Origin: Propionibacterium sp.
GTDB taxonomy: Bacteria; Actinomycetota; Actinomycetes; Propionibacteriales; Propionibacteriaceae
Direction of reading: 5' to 3'
Length of the DNA stretch: 46,940 bases
NCBI GenBank assembly: GCA_012517965.1
Contig: JAAYTZ010000014.1
Coordinates: forward strand, 1-46,940
A program made the position numbers and the translations under genes. The notes beneath the pieces are model-generated. The model searched no databases, was not told where the DNA came from, and saw nothing but the letters and a program-made list of their open reading frames with translations. Shown here piece after piece: positions 7,750-16,462 of this stretch. How positions within the stretch are numbered: the stretch's first letter is position 1; every line of letters begins with the position of its first letter.

Positions 7750-8640
7750 TCAGCCGGCGTAGCGGCGTCCACCCTGGAAGGAGCGGTACTTCATCCGTTC
7801 GGTGATGGTCACCGTCCGGACGCCGTAGGCGGGCCCGTCGCCGATCACGATGGTGTCGTTGCCGATGTAGATGCTCACCGCGGAGACCGGGTCCCCCCAG
7901 ATCACGATGTCGCCCGGGCGCAGGTTCTCCCGGGAGACGTAGCTGCCGAGCGCGGCCTGGGTCGTCATCGAGTGGCGGACCGTGACACCGGCCGACGCGA
8001 AGGCCGCGGTCACCAGGCCCGCGCAGTCGAAGACCTCGGGGCCCTTGGTGCCCACCTGATAGGGGTAGCCGATGTGGGCGCGCGCGTAGGCGGCGACCTG
8101 GGCGGTCACCGCGTTGGCGGCGGTCGTCGAGGTGGCCGGGGCGGTCGTGGCCGTCGCGCTCGGGCGTGTGGTGGTGGTCTTGGCCGTCGGGGTGGCGGTC
8201 CGGGTGGCGCTCGGGGCGCTCGACGCGGCCGCCGCCGTGGTGCTGGTGGTGCGGGCGGGCGCGGTTGGTGCCTGCGCGGACGCCGGGGCGGCAGCGGGAG
8301 CTGCCGTGGGGGCCGGGGCCGCCGGGCTCGTCGACGGCTGCGGCACGGTCGCCGACGCTGTCGACGTCGTCGGCTCCGGCGTGGCCGCGAGCGCGGCACC
8401 GGTGGCGTCGGGGGCCCAGGTGGACACCGCCGCGACGGGGGCGACGGCGAGGACGGGCGTCGGAGCCGGCGGTCGCAGGAGGAGGAAGCCGCTCGTGGCC
8501 GACAGGCCGACCGCCAGCGCGGTGGCCGTGACGGTGCGCGCGAGGTGCGGGCGGGCGGCTGCGGCGCGACGCGGCGCGGCGGTGGTGTGAGCGGCGATGG
8601 GGGCGTCCGCCGCGGAGGCGGCCCGTCGGGGCGTCGTCAT
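7750..8640 (-). CDS. exported NlpC/P60-fold protein lacking the catalytic histidines
   Basis: A 296-residue protein: a membrane or signal helix near residues 36-54, a long Ala/Pro/Thr-rich linker (about 70-178), and a C-terminal NlpC/P60 domain. The nucleophile is present (FDCAGL, Cys206). The usual HVGIY motif reads AVSIYIG, with Ala254 in place of His, and the second His position (normally VHA) reads VIG. Two of the three catalytic residues therefore appear lost, so it may be a non-catalytic wall-binding protein, as described for mycobacterial RipD, rather than a peptidase. It lies ten bases after the M23 gene and has the ribosome site GAGGAG, so the two form an operon. Confidence 0.85.
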   Translation of the reverse strand: MTTPRRAASAADAPIAAHTTAAPRRAAAARPHLARTVTATALAVGLSATSGFLLLRPPAPTPVLAVAPVAAVSTWAPDATGAALAATPEPTTSTASATVPQPSTSPAAPAPTAAPAAAPASAQAPTAPARTTSTTAAAASSAPSATRTATPTAKTTTTRPSATATTAPATSTTAANAVTAQVAAYARAHIGYPYQVGTKGPEVFDCAGLVTAAFASAGVTVRHSMTTQAALGSYVSRENLRPGDIVIWGDPVSAVSIYIGNDTIVIGDGPAYGVRTVTITERMKYRSFQGGRRYAG

Positions 8641-8650
8641 GGCAGGCTCC

Positions 8651-9316
8651 TCAGGCGTTGAGATAGGGGAGGGGGTCGGAGTTGACGCCGTCGACGGTCA
8701 GCGCCAGGTGCACGTGGCAACTGGTCGACAGGCCGGTGCTGCCGGACAGCCCGATCTGCTGGCCGCGGGTGACGGCTTGGCCGGCGGTCACCTGGACGGT
8801 GTTCAGGTGCAGCGAACTGGTCACGAGCCGACGACCGCCCACCAGCCCGTGATCGATCCGCACGTAGTTGCCGGAGCTCTTGCCGAAGCCGACGGACACG
8901 ACGGTTCCGGGCAGCACGGCCCAGACCGGGGCGTCGCAGGGGGAGCCGACGTCGATGCCCTCGTGCATCCTCTGGACGCCGAGGATCGGGTGCCGCCGCA
9001 TGCCCCAGCCCGAACCCACCTCCCCGACGGTGGGGTAGAAGAACTTCCCCGCTTCGGTCAGCCGGGCGGACTCGGCCGCCGCGGCGCGCTGCGTCTCGGC
9101 GAGGGCCGCCTGTCGCGCCAGCAGGGCGGCGCGCACGAAGTGAGCGGCCGCGTCGTCGGGTTCGGCGGCGACGGCGCGGGCCGGTCCGGCCGGGGCGGGC
9201 TGGGTGAACCCGTACCCGCCGAGGACCGTCGCCGCGACGGCGACGCAGGCCGCGCCGAGGCGCAGCGCCGAGCGGCGGGGGCCCGCGAGCGGGTGGCGGG
9301 GGCTACGTGCGGCCAT
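8651..9316 (-). CDS. M23 (LytM-type) cell-wall metallopeptidase
   Basis: A 221-residue exported protein with an N-terminal signal or anchor helix (about 18-36), a short Ala-rich, possibly coiled segment (about 55-88), and a peptidase M23 domain. Zinc ligands are His118 and Asp122 (MHEGIDVG) and His203 of the HVH pair (His201/His203); His170 is the usual active-site His. It should cut peptidoglycan cross-bridges or stems, or activate another hydrolase. Length and position beside pcrA and sucC match the mycobacterial M23 protein Rv0950c. It leads an operon with the degenerate NlpC/P60 protein, which suggests that an active hydrolase and an inactive partner work together (inference). Confidence 0.92.
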   Translation of the reverse strand: MAARSPRHPLAGPRRSALRLGAACVAVAATVLGGYGFTQPAPAGPARAVAAEPDDAAAHFVRAALLARQAALAETQRAAAAESARLTEAGKFFYPTVGEVGSGWGMRRHPILGVQRMHEGIDVGSPCDAPVWAVLPGTVVSVGFGKSSGNYVRIDHGLVGGRRLVTSSLHLNTVQVTAGQAVTRGQQIGLSGSTGLSTSCHVHLALTVDGVNSDPLPYLNA

Positions 9317-9347
9317 CTGTCGTCCCTGTCCGTGGTCTGGTGACTAC

Positions 9348-9353
9348 ACCTTA
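9348..9353 (-). promoter_or_regulatory. -10 element (TAAGGT), M23-NlpC/P60 operon
   Basis: TAAGGT on minus lies 31 bases before the ATG at 9316, leaving a leader of about 24 bases with AGGGA as ribosome site. No clear -35 is seen. Confidence 0.4.
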
Positions 9354-9450
9354 GCAGATAATAAGAATCTCTCAGGAAGTTCAGCTTAGGTTCAACTCCC
9401 GCGCGCGGTCGGCCCCGCCTCGCGGCGCCCCGCGGACCGTCGCCGCACCC

Positions 9451-9479
9451 TTGGCCCGCAGGGTGCGCTTCGCTACTCT
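9451..9479 (+). promoter_or_regulatory. sigma-A-type promoter of sucCD
   Basis: TTGGCC (9451-9456) and TACTCT (9474-9479) are separated by exactly 17 bases. Transcription would start near 9486, giving a leader of about 20 bases with GAAGGAG before the ATG at 9505. It is the best two-part promoter seen in the window. Confidence 0.6.
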
Positions 9480-9504
9480 CGGCGGAACGCCACGAAGGAG
9501 CGAG

Positions 9505-10689
9505 ATGGATCTGTACGAGCACCAGGCCCGCGACCTGTTCGAGGCCGGGGGGGTGCCGGTGCTGCGCGGCGTCGTGGCGCGCACCCCGGCGGAGGCGCGC
9601 GCCGCGGCCGAGGCCCTCGGTGGGGGGACCGTGGTGGTCAAGGCCCAGGTGAAGACGGGCGGGCGCGGGAAGGCCGGCGGCGTGAAGCTGGCCCACAGCC
9701 CGGCCGAGGCCGCCGACCGTGCCGCCGACATCCTGGGCCTCGACATCAAGGGCCACCGGGTCCGGGCCGTGATGGTGGCCGAGGGCGCCGACATCGCCGA
9801 GGAGTACTACTTCTCCCTCCTGCTCGACCGCGCGAACCGGCGCTACCTGGCCCTGTGCAGCCGCAGCGGCGGCATGGACATCGAGGCCCTGGCGGCCGAA
9901 CACCCCGACCAGTTGATCCGCCACCCGATCGACCCCCGGGTCGGCCTGGACGCCGCCGCAGCGGCCGCGATCGTGGCCGAGACCGGCTTCGCCCCGGAGG
10001 ACCGCGCCGAGATCGCCCGGGTGCTCACCCTGCTCGGGACGGTCTATGCGGACGCCGACGCGACGCTCGTCGAGGTGAACCCACTGGTCAAGACCACCGA
10101 CGGTCGCATCATCGCGCTCGACGGCAAGGTCAGCCTCGACGAGAACGCCGGCTTCCGGCACCCCGAGTGGGCCGCGCTGCGCGACGTGTCGACCGAGAAC
10201 CCGCTGGAGGTCCGGGCCCGCGCCCGTGGCCTCAACTACGTCAAGCTCGACGGTCAGATCGGCATCATCGGCAACGGGGCCGGCCTCGTCATGAGCACGC
10301 TCGACGTGGTCGCCTACGCCGGGGAGGACCTGCCCGGCACCCCCCGGCCGGCCAACTTCCTCGACATCGGCGGCGGCGCGTCGTCCCGGGTGATGGCCGA
10401 CGGGCTCGACATCATCCTGTCCGACCCGCAGGTCTCGGTCGTGCTCGTCAACGTCTTCGGCGGCATCACGGCCTGTTCGGAGGTGGCCAAGGGCATCCGC
10501 GAGGCCCTCAAGCAACTGGGCAACCGGGCCACGAAGCCCATCGTGGTGCGTCTGGACGGCAACGCCGTCGCGGTCGGCCTGGCCATTCTCGAGGAGTACG
10601 ATCACCCGCTGGTCCGGCTCGAGAAGACGATGGACGGCGCGGCGCGCGCCGTCGCCGAGTTGGCCAGCGCGGCCATGGGGGGGAACTGA
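9505..10689 (+). CDS. sucC: succinyl-CoA synthetase beta subunit
   Basis: A 394-residue ATP-grasp subunit of succinyl-CoA ligase, converting succinyl-CoA and NDP to succinate, CoA and NTP in the TCA cycle, or the reverse. It starts [19 protein letters not shown] as the family does. ATP-grasp residues include [18 protein letters not shown], and the Mg-binding and CoA-domain segments [26 protein letters not shown] and NVFGGI are all present. The ATG is preceded by GAAGGAG. sucD begins one base after the stop. The length is normal and no residue looks damaged. Confidence 0.97.
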   Translation: MDLYEHQARDLFEAGGVPVLRGVVARTPAEARAAAEALGGGTVVVKAQVKTGGRGKAGGVKLAHSPAEAADRAADILGLDIKGHRVRAVMVAEGADIAEEYYFSLLLDRANRRYLALCSRSGGMDIEALAAEHPDQLIRHPIDPRVGLDAAAAAAIVAETGFAPEDRAEIARVLTLLGTVYADADATLVEVNPLVKTTDGRIIALDGKVSLDENAGFRHPEWAALRDVSTENPLEVRARARGLNYVKLDGQIGIIGNGAGLVMSTLDVVAYAGEDLPGTPRPANFLDIGGGASSRVMADGLDIILSDPQVSVVLVNVFGGITACSEVAKGIREALKQLGNRATKPIVVRLDGNAVAVGLAILEEYDHPLVRLEKTMDGAARAVAELASAAMGGN

Positions 10690-10690
10690 C

Positions 10691-11599
10691 ATGGCCATCT
10701 GGCTGGACCACCGCTCGAAGGTCATCGTGCAGGGCATGACGGGCTCGCAGGGCCGCAAGCACACCGCGCGCATGGTCGGCTTCGGCACCCGGATCGTGGC
10801 GGGCGTCACGCCCGGCAAGGGCGGCACGACGCTCACCGTCGAGGAGGACCCGATCCCGGTCTACAACTCGATGCGGGAGGCGCGGCACGCCACCGGCGCC
10901 ACCGTGTCGGCGGTGTTCGTGCCCCCGGCCGACGCCAAGGCCGCGGTCCTCGAGGCCATCGCTGCCGGCGTCGGGCTGATCGTCTGCATCACCGAGGGGG
11001 TGCCGGTCCGCGACACCGCCTACTTCAACGCGGCCGCCCAGGACGCCGGCGTCCGGCTCATCGGCCCCAACTGTCCAGGGCTGATCTCGCCCGGCCGCTC
11101 GAACGTGGGCATCATCCCGCCGAACATCGCCCGCCCGGGCCACATCGGCCTGGTGAGCAAGTCGGGCACCCTGACCTACCAGATGATGTACGAGCTGGGC
11201 GACATCGGCTTCAGCACCTGCGTCGGCATCGGCGGGGACCCCATCATCGGCACCACCCACATCGACTGCCTGGAGGCCTTCGCCGCCGACCCCGACACCG
11301 ACGTGATCGTCGTGATCGGCGAGATCGGCGGGGACGCCGAGGAGCGGGCGGCGGCCTACATCGCCGAGCACGTCACCAAGCCCGTGGTGGGCTATGTGGC
11401 CGGCTTCACCGCCCCCGAGGGAAAGACCATGGGCCACGCGGGCGCGATCGTCTCCGGCTCCAGCGGCACCGCCGAGTCGAAGAAGCGGGCGCTGGAGGCC
11501 AACGGCGTCCGGGTGGGGCGGACGCCGAGCCAGACGGCGACGCTGGTGCGCGAAGTGATCCGCGAGCAGCAGATCATGTCAGCTGCGTGGCGCGTCTGA
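10691..11599 (+). CDS. sucD: succinyl-CoA synthetase alpha subunit
   Basis: A 302-residue alpha subunit carrying the CoA-binding Rossmann domain ([16 protein letters not shown]) and the phosphorylated active-site His249 in [15 protein letters not shown] and KSGTLTYQ are also conserved. It pairs with sucC, one base upstream. The last 26 bases overlap the 3' end of the convergent membrane-protein gene, so the two genes share an unusual tail-to-tail overlap without a separate terminator. Confidence 0.97.
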   Translation: MAIWLDHRSKVIVQGMTGSQGRKHTARMVGFGTRIVAGVTPGKGGTTLTVEEDPIPVYNSMREARHATGATVSAVFVPPADAKAAVLEAIAAGVGLIVCITEGVPVRDTAYFNAAAQDAGVRLIGPNCPGLISPGRSNVGIIPPNIARPGHIGLVSKSGTLTYQMMYELGDIGFSTCVGIGGDPIIGTTHIDCLEAFAADPDTDVIVVIGEIGGDAEERAAAYIAEHVTKPVVGYVAGFTAPEGKTMGHAGAIVSGSSGTAESKKRALEANGVRVGRTPSQTATLVREVIREQQIMSAAWRV

Positions 11600-13115
11600 G
11601 CGCCCGGTCGAGCACGTCCAGCCAGGCCGCGTCGCTCAGGTCGAACTGCGGGGTCGGGTTCGCCGCCAGGTAGACGACCCGGGGGCCGGTGACGCCGACC
11701 ATCACCCGGGAGAGGGCGACCTTGTCGAGGCTGATCCGCTGGCTGACTGTGAACAACTGCCCGACCGCCGGGGCCGGCAGGGCCCCCTTGGGGGCCACTT
11801 CCGTGGCGGGTTTGTCGGCGGAGCAGGAGGTCAGTCGGGCGGTCAGGGTGGCGGCGAAGGCGGTCGCCTCGGCGGGGCCGGTGAAGGTGTACAGCATCTC
11901 GTCGAGGCCGAAGTTGGGCGACGCGTTGGGGTCGCCCTTGAGGATGAACGCGTGCTGGGCGGCGGTCGCCCCGGGCACGGCGGTAAGGTCGACGCCCTCG
12001 CAGCCCGATCCGGCCAGCGTGAGCGGCTCGATCTGCGCCCCGATCCAGACGCCCGCGCCGGGAGTCACCCGCGGCAGATCGCCGCTGGTCAGGAAGCCGG
12101 CCGGGACGCCGGCGGGAGGCTGGTCGGCCTCGGCCACGGCGAGCGGCCCCGCGCAGGTGGCCCCGCCCGCCTGGCAGAGCCGCCCCACCGACGGCTGCAG
12201 AGCACGCGCCAGCGCGTCCACCGGGAGGTCGGCGCCGTCGGCGTGGGCATCGACGAGCGTGACGTGGGGGCCGGCCCGCACGACCAGCAGGTGATGGACG
12301 CGCGCGGCGGCGTCCTGCTCCACGACACGGACGGCGCCGGCCTCCTCGCCGAGCCCCGTCACGGTGAAACCGGCCAGCACGCGGTCGGGTGAGGCGGCGC
12401 AGCCGCCCACTTGGGCGAGGCGGGCGGCGAACCCCTGCCGGGCCGTCGCGGCGTCCGGGTACGACTCGAGCTGCTGCACGACGGTGGCCGGCTCCCCGGA
12501 GGCGCTGGTGAACGTGCGCCGCAGCGTCCGGCCGGCCAGCGGGGTGACGGGCCGCAGTTCGGCCCCCGGCGAGACGCAGCGCAGCCCGCGGGTCTCGTCC
12601 GGGGCGGCGTCGTCCGTGGGCGTCCACGTCGTCCCGGCGCGCAGCCCGGCCAGGTCCGCCGACTCCGCGAGCAGCGACTGGGGGGAAACGGACGCCGTGG
12701 CTCCCGGCCGCACGATGAGCAGCACCATCGCGACCAGCGCCACCGCGATCGCCGGGACGAGCCAGCGGGGCCGCTCCTCAGCCGGCGCCGGGGTGGCGGC
12801 CACCGCCGGGGCCGCGGCCGCCTCGCGGTCGCTCGGCGACGGGGGCGAGGCGGGCGTGTCGAGGTCGGATGGGCTGGTGGCCGACCGGCGCGGCGGCCGA
12901 GGGGCCCAGTCGTCCGGGAGGTCGTCGGCGCTGAACCGGCGGCCCGGCGTCGCGCCCGCCGAGCCGGAGGGCAGGACCGGGGCGGGCGGCGGCACGGCGA
13001 AGGACTCGGCGTCCTCGGGCGGCTCGATCCAGCGGCGGCCGCGGGAACCGGGCGCGGGGGCGTCCTCGGCGGGCGGGAGACCGCGACGGGGTCGCGGCAA
13101 CGCGTCGTCGGTCAT
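11574..13115 (-). CDS. membrane-anchored protein with duplicated extracellular domain
   Basis: A 513-residue protein: a cytoplasmic Pro/Ala/Asp-rich head (about 1-120), one membrane helix (about 120-142) and a 370-residue extracytoplasmic part. That part is an internal duplication: [19 protein letters not shown] followed by a DALARAL helix in the first half is mirrored by [17 protein letters not shown] followed by a DVLDRAL helix in the second. The cysteines and overall pattern recall the PknH-type extracellular sensor domain, but no kinase domain is present. The ATG at 13115 has GAGGGAG before it; a GTG 21 bases upstream is the alternative. It overlaps sucD at its 3' end. Ligand and partners are unknown. 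Confidence 0.75.
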   Translation of the reverse strand: MTDDALPRPRRGLPPAEDAPAPGSRGRRWIEPPEDAESFAVPPPAPVLPSGSAGATPGRRFSADDLPDDWAPRPPRRSATSPSDLDTPASPPSPSDREAAAAPAVAATPAPAEERPRWLVPAIAVALVAMVLLIVRPGATASVSPQSLLAESADLAGLRAGTTWTPTDDAAPDETRGLRCVSPGAELRPVTPLAGRTLRRTFTSASGEPATVVQQLESYPDAATARQGFAARLAQVGGCAASPDRVLAGFTVTGLGEEAGAVRVVEQDAAARVHHLLVVRAGPHVTLVDAHADGADLPVDALARALQPSVGRLCQAGGATCAGPLAVAEADQPPAGVPAGFLTSGDLPRVTPGAGVWIGAQIEPLTLAGSGCEGVDLTAVPGATAAQHAFILKGDPNASPNFGLDEMLYTFTGPAEATAFAATLTARLTSCSADKPATEVAPKGALPAPAVGQLFTVSQRISLDKVALSRVMVGVTGPRVVYLAANPTPQFDLSDAAWLDVLDRALRRATQLT

Positions 13116-13153
13116 CGGGGCTCCCTCGGCAGTCACCAGCGCGGCTGCGGCTC

Positions 13154-13159
13154 ACTTTA
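13154..13159 (-). promoter_or_regulatory. -10 element (TAAAGT), duplicated-domain membrane gene
   Basis: TAAAGT on minus is placed to give a leader of about 30 bases to the ATG at 13115. It lies in the short divergent space shared with the DUF6350 gene. Confidence 0.4.
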
Positions 13160-13207
13160 GCCGGGCCGGGCGTGTCCGGGTCGTCGGCTGCGCGGCGCTG
13201 CGGAAGC

Positions 13208-14521
13208 ATGGTCGGCATCATGCCGAAGACCAGTTCGCGCACCGTCGCCCCCGTGGACGTCACCGTCTCCGCCCCCGCGGAGCCCGAGGCGGACCTCGGT
13301 CTGCCGCGGTTGCCCTACGTGCCGTGGATCGCCGCGGCCGTGGTCGGTTCGGCGGCCGTGGTGCTGCTCGGCTGGGTGCTCGTCGGCGCGCTGGTGGCCG
13401 CCGCCTGGCTCAGCGCCACACACCTCGCCCCCGCCGTGGTGCTCGACACCGTCGGCCAGGGCTGGCTCGCCGTCCACGGCAGTCGGGTCACGCTCGGCGG
13501 GACGACGATCGGCGTGACCCCGCTGGGGCTGTCCGCGCTGCTCGCGGTCGCGATGGGCGTCGTGGGCCGCGGCGCCGTCCAGCAGTACGGGGAGGACGCC
13601 CGGCGCAGCGCCGGCGCCGTGGTGCTCGTGGCGTCCGTCTGCACCGGGTCCTACGCGGTGGCCGCCTGGCTGGTGGCCAGCCTGGTCGGCGCGCCCCGCC
13701 AGGCCGTCGCGGTCTTCGTGGGCGGACTCGTCATCGCCGGGGTCGGGAGCGCGGTGGGCGCGGCGCGGGCGGCGCGGCTCGACCTCGTCGGCGGCCTGCC
13801 CCGCTGGACGCGCGCCCTGCTGCCCGGGATCGCCGCCGGGCTGGTGGGCCTCACGTTGGCGTCCGTGATCACGCTGGGGATCGCCGTCGGCGCCCATCAC
13901 CGGCAGATCGGCGCCCTGCACGGCGGGCTCGCCCCGGACGCCGCGGGCTCCGCCCTGCTCGTCGTCGCCTACGCCGCCTATCTGCCCAACCTGCTGCTCT
14001 GGGCGGGCTCCTACGCGCTGGGGGCGGGGCTGACCGTGGGGAGCGGCACGCTGCTCACGCCGTCGGTGAGCGTGTCGGGGCTCGTGCCCGCGCTGCCGAT
14101 CGCGGGGGCACTGCCGGCGGTGCCCCCCGCGTTCGGCTGGCTGTTCCTGGCCTCCGGGCCCGTCGCCGGGATCGCCGCCGCCGTGGCCTGCTCCGGGCGG
14201 CTCAGGCGCCTGGGCCTTCCGGCGCGCCCGGGGCGCTGGGCGGCGGTGGCGGGGGCCGCCGGGCTCGTGTCCGGGGCCGTGTGGGCGCTCGGCTCCTGGC
14301 TCGCGCGGGGTGACCTGGGGACGGTCCGGCTGGTCGGCCTCGGTCCGCGCTTCCCGGAGTTGCTGCTCGCCGTCCTCCCCGTGGCCGGGGTGGCCGCCCT
14401 GGGCGGCACTGCCTTCGCCTGGTGGGTCGCCCGCCGCCCGGCGAGCGAGGACACCACGGCGCCGTTCGGCCTGGCCGACGCCGGGGATCAGGCGACGCCC
14501 TCGCCCTTCGGCCTCGCCTGA
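13208..14521 (+). CDS. DUF6350 (PerM-like) integral membrane protein
   Basis: A protein of about 437 residues with ten or so hydrophobic helices spaced from residue 45 to the end and short polar loops. Helix content, length and position between sucCD and the pur genes match the actinobacterial DUF6350 family, whose mycobacterial member PerM (Rv0955) is linked to cell division during persistence; function elsewhere is unknown. Start choice is uncertain: ATG at 13208 or at 13220, or GTG at 13172; none has a convincing ribosome site. In mycobacteria purN follows directly, but here the polysaccharide locus intervenes. Confidence 0.82.
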   Translation: MVGIMPKTSSRTVAPVDVTVSAPAEPEADLGLPRLPYVPWIAAAVVGSAAVVLLGWVLVGALVAAAWLSATHLAPAVVLDTVGQGWLAVHGSRVTLGGTTIGVTPLGLSALLAVAMGVVGRGAVQQYGEDARRSAGAVVLVASVCTGSYAVAAWLVASLVGAPRQAVAVFVGGLVIAGVGSAVGAARAARLDLVGGLPRWTRALLPGIAAGLVGLTLASVITLGIAVGAHHRQIGALHGGLAPDAAGSALLVVAYAAYLPNLLLWAGSYALGAGLTVGSGTLLTPSVSVSGLVPALPIAGALPAVPPAFGWLFLASGPVAGIAAAVACSGRLRRLGLPARPGRWAAVAGAAGLVSGAVWALGSWLARGDLGTVRLVGLGPRFPELLLAVLPVAGVAALGGTAFAWWVARRPASEDTTAPFGLADAGDQATPSPFGLA

Positions 14522-14608
14522 GACCTCACCCCTTCTCGGCACGGGGTCGTGGCGAAGCGGCGTCCCCCGGGTCTCGGGGTCAGGTAGGTGGCGGCAGGGG
14601 ACGGAGTG

Positions 14609-14614
14609 TAACCT
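14609..14614 (+). promoter_or_regulatory. -10 element (TAACCT), first polysaccharide operon
   Basis: TAACCT ends seven bases before the ATG at 14622, indicating a leaderless transcript that could run through the coupled genes to 16369. It is the first promoter inside the inserted locus. Confidence 0.5.
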
Positions 14615-14621
14615 TCGCGCC

Positions 14622-15776
14622 ATGGTTCGCCCCTTCCTGCCGTTCGCGCGCCCGGACATCACGGATGCCGAGATCGACGCCGTGGTCCACGCCATGCGCA
14701 GCGGGTGGCTGACGACGGGCCCGAACGCCGCGGCGTTCGAGAAGGAGTTCGCGGAGTTCCTCGGCGGAGGGCGCTCGGCGGTGGCGGTCAACTCGGCCAC
14801 CTCCGGTCTGCATCTGGCCTACGAGGCCATCGGCGTCCGACCCGACACCGAGGTCCTGGTACCGACCTGGACCTTCACCGCAACCGCGGAAGCCGTGCGC
14901 TATCTCGGCGCCGACCCCGTGCTGGTCGACGTCGATCCCGTCACACTCTGCATCGACCTCGCGGACGCCGAGCGCCGCGTCACCGAGCGGACCGTGGCGA
15001 TCGCCCCCGTGCACTACGCGGGCCTGGCCGTGCCGGACGCCGCCCTGAGCGCCTTCGCCGCCGCCCACCACCTGACGGTCGTCGAGGACGCCGCTCACGC
15101 GTTCCCCACCCTGAACGAGGGCACGCTGGTCGGCGCCGGCGACCACGCGGCCACCGTGTTCAGCTTCTACGCCACCAAGACCATGACGACCGGTGAGGGT
15201 GGCATGGTCGTCACCCCGGACGCCGACCTGGCCGCTCGCATGCGGACGATGCGCCTGCACGGCATCAACCGCGACGTCTTCGACCGCTACACCTCGAGCA
15301 AACCCGGGTGGCACTACGACGTCGTCGCGCCCGGCTACAAGTACAACCTGACCGACACCGCCGCCGCGATGGGGCGCGTCCAGTTGCGCCGCACACCCGA
15401 GATGGTCGCGCGGCGCTCCGCGATCGCGGAGGCCTACGACGCGGCGTTCGGCGACCTGCCGGTGCAGCGTCCGGCCAGGGCCCCGCAGGGGTCGAGCCAT
15501 GCCTGGCACATCTACAACCTCCGGTTGAACGCCGACGCCCCGGTCTCGCGCGACCGGTTCATCGAGCTGATGGCCGAGGCCGGGGTGGGCACGTCGGTGC
15601 ACTTCATCCCGCTCCACCTCCACCCCTACTGGCGCGACACGTACCACCACACGCCCGAGCAGTTCCCGGTCGCCAGCGGTGAGTTCGCGCGCACGGTGAG
15701 CCTCCCGATCTTCTCCGCGATGACCGACGACGACGTCGCGCACGTGATCTCCGCGGTCTGTGGGATCCTGGGGTGA
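14622..15776 (+). CDS. DegT/DnrJ/EryC1/StrS aminotransferase (nucleotide-sugar 4-amino type)
   Basis: A 384-residue PLP enzyme that would transfer an amino group to a keto nucleotide sugar. The PLP lysine is Lys186 in FYATKTMTTGEGG; VNSATSGLHLA and EDAAHAFPT are the cofactor-binding segments. The N-terminus LPFARPDITDAEIDAVV resembles ArnB/PglE/PseC-type transaminases acting on 4-keto-6-deoxy sugars. The locus encodes a 4,6-dehydratase (26083-27927) that would supply such a substrate and a PglC-type transferase immediately downstream (one-base overlap), so together they could make and load the first sugar. The exact sugar is not determinable. The true start is the ATG at 14622; the long upstream extension runs inside the DUF6350 gene. 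Confidence 0.9.
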   Translation: MVRPFLPFARPDITDAEIDAVVHAMRSGWLTTGPNAAAFEKEFAEFLGGGRSAVAVNSATSGLHLAYEAIGVRPDTEVLVPTWTFTATAEAVRYLGADPVLVDVDPVTLCIDLADAERRVTERTVAIAPVHYAGLAVPDAALSAFAAAHHLTVVEDAAHAFPTLNEGTLVGAGDHAATVFSFYATKTMTTGEGGMVVTPDADLAARMRTMRLHGINRDVFDRYTSSKPGWHYDVVAPGYKYNLTDTAAAMGRVQLRRTPEMVARRSAIAEAYDAAFGDLPVQRPARAPQGSSHAWHIYNLRLNADAPVSRDRFIELMAEAGVGTSVHFIPLHLHPYWRDTYHHTPEQFPVASGEFARTVSLPIFSAMTDDDVAHVISAVCGILG

Positions 15777-16369
15777 TGGACGCCAAGCGCGCCTTCGACA
15801 TCGCCTCGTCGGCGGCTGGGCTGATGGTGCTCTCGCCGGTTTTCGTGGCCGTCGGAGCAGCCATCTGGGCCTCCGATCGCGGCCCGGTCTTCTTCCGACA
15901 GGAGCGCGTCGGGCTGCACGGGCGACCCTTCCGCATCCACAAGTTCCGCTCGATGCGTGTCGACAACGCCGGCGCCCAGATCACCAGCGAGACCGACGAC
16001 CGGATCACCCGGGTCGGCAAGGTGCTGCGCAAGACCAAGCTGGACGAGTTGCCGCAGTTGATCGACGTGCTGGTGGGCGACATGTCGGTCGTGGGGCCCA
16101 GGCCCGAGGTGCCTCGGTATGTGGCGATGTGGCCCGCCGACGCCCGGGCCGAGATCCTCAGCGTGAGGCCCGGCATCTCGGATCCGGCCAGCGTGGCGTT
16201 CCGCAACGAGCAGGACGAACTGGCGGCGTCCGGCGACCCCGAGCGGCACTACGTGGAGGAGATCCTGCCGCGCAAGGTCGCGATGTACCGCGACTACGTG
16301 GCCAACCGATCCTTCCTGGGCGACCTGAAGGTGATCGCCGACACGATCGCGGCCATCGTTCGGCGCTGA
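15776..16369 (+). CDS. PglC-type initiating phosphoglycosyl transferase
   Basis: A 197-residue bacterial sugar transferase (PF02397 type). A hydrophobic segment at about 9-31 would form the re-entrant helix; conserved blocks are VFFRQERVGLHGRPFRIHKFRSM, of which only part is family-invariant, KLDELPQLIDVL with the catalytic Asp-Glu pair, MSVVGPRPE and RPGISDPASV. It lacks the large membrane domain of WbaP/WcaJ, so it is the minimal PglC/WecP-like form. It should move a phospho-sugar from a UDP-sugar to undecaprenyl phosphate and start repeat-unit assembly. The ATG overlaps the aminotransferase stop (TGATG); a GTG one codon earlier is also possible. Confidence 0.92.
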   Translation: MDAKRAFDIASSAAGLMVLSPVFVAVGAAIWASDRGPVFFRQERVGLHGRPFRIHKFRSMRVDNAGAQITSETDDRITRVGKVLRKTKLDELPQLIDVLVGDMSVVGPRPEVPRYVAMWPADARAEILSVRPGISDPASVAFRNEQDELAASGDPERHYVEEILPRKVAMYRDYVANRSFLGDLKVIADTIAAIVRR

Positions 16370-16424
16370 CTCGGGCCTTGCCCGTAGTTGTCCTCACGAA
16401 ACGAGTCCCCGGGCGGGCAAGCAC

Positions 16425-16430
16425 TAGACT
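16425..16430 (+). promoter_or_regulatory. -10 element (TAGACT), diacetamido-sugar operon
   Basis: TAGACT lies 32 bases before the ATG at 16463, giving a leader of about 25 bases. It suggests that the four-gene nucleotide-sugar set has its own promoter in the 93-base gap after the PglC-type gene. Confidence 0.4.
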
Positions 16431-16462
16431 GACCGGCGACCAATCCCGAGCACGGAGCATCT

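Noticed and set aside
7728-7753. CTGATC and GATCAG inverted repeat spanning the stops of pcrA and the NlpC/P60 gene
   Set aside because: Only six pairs around a long loop, and both arms are coding; probably chance.
8100-8420. Low-complexity Ala/Pro/Thr-coding tract that looks like a tandem DNA repeat
   Set aside because: It encodes the linker of the NlpC/P60 protein; units are irregular and no fixed period could be found.
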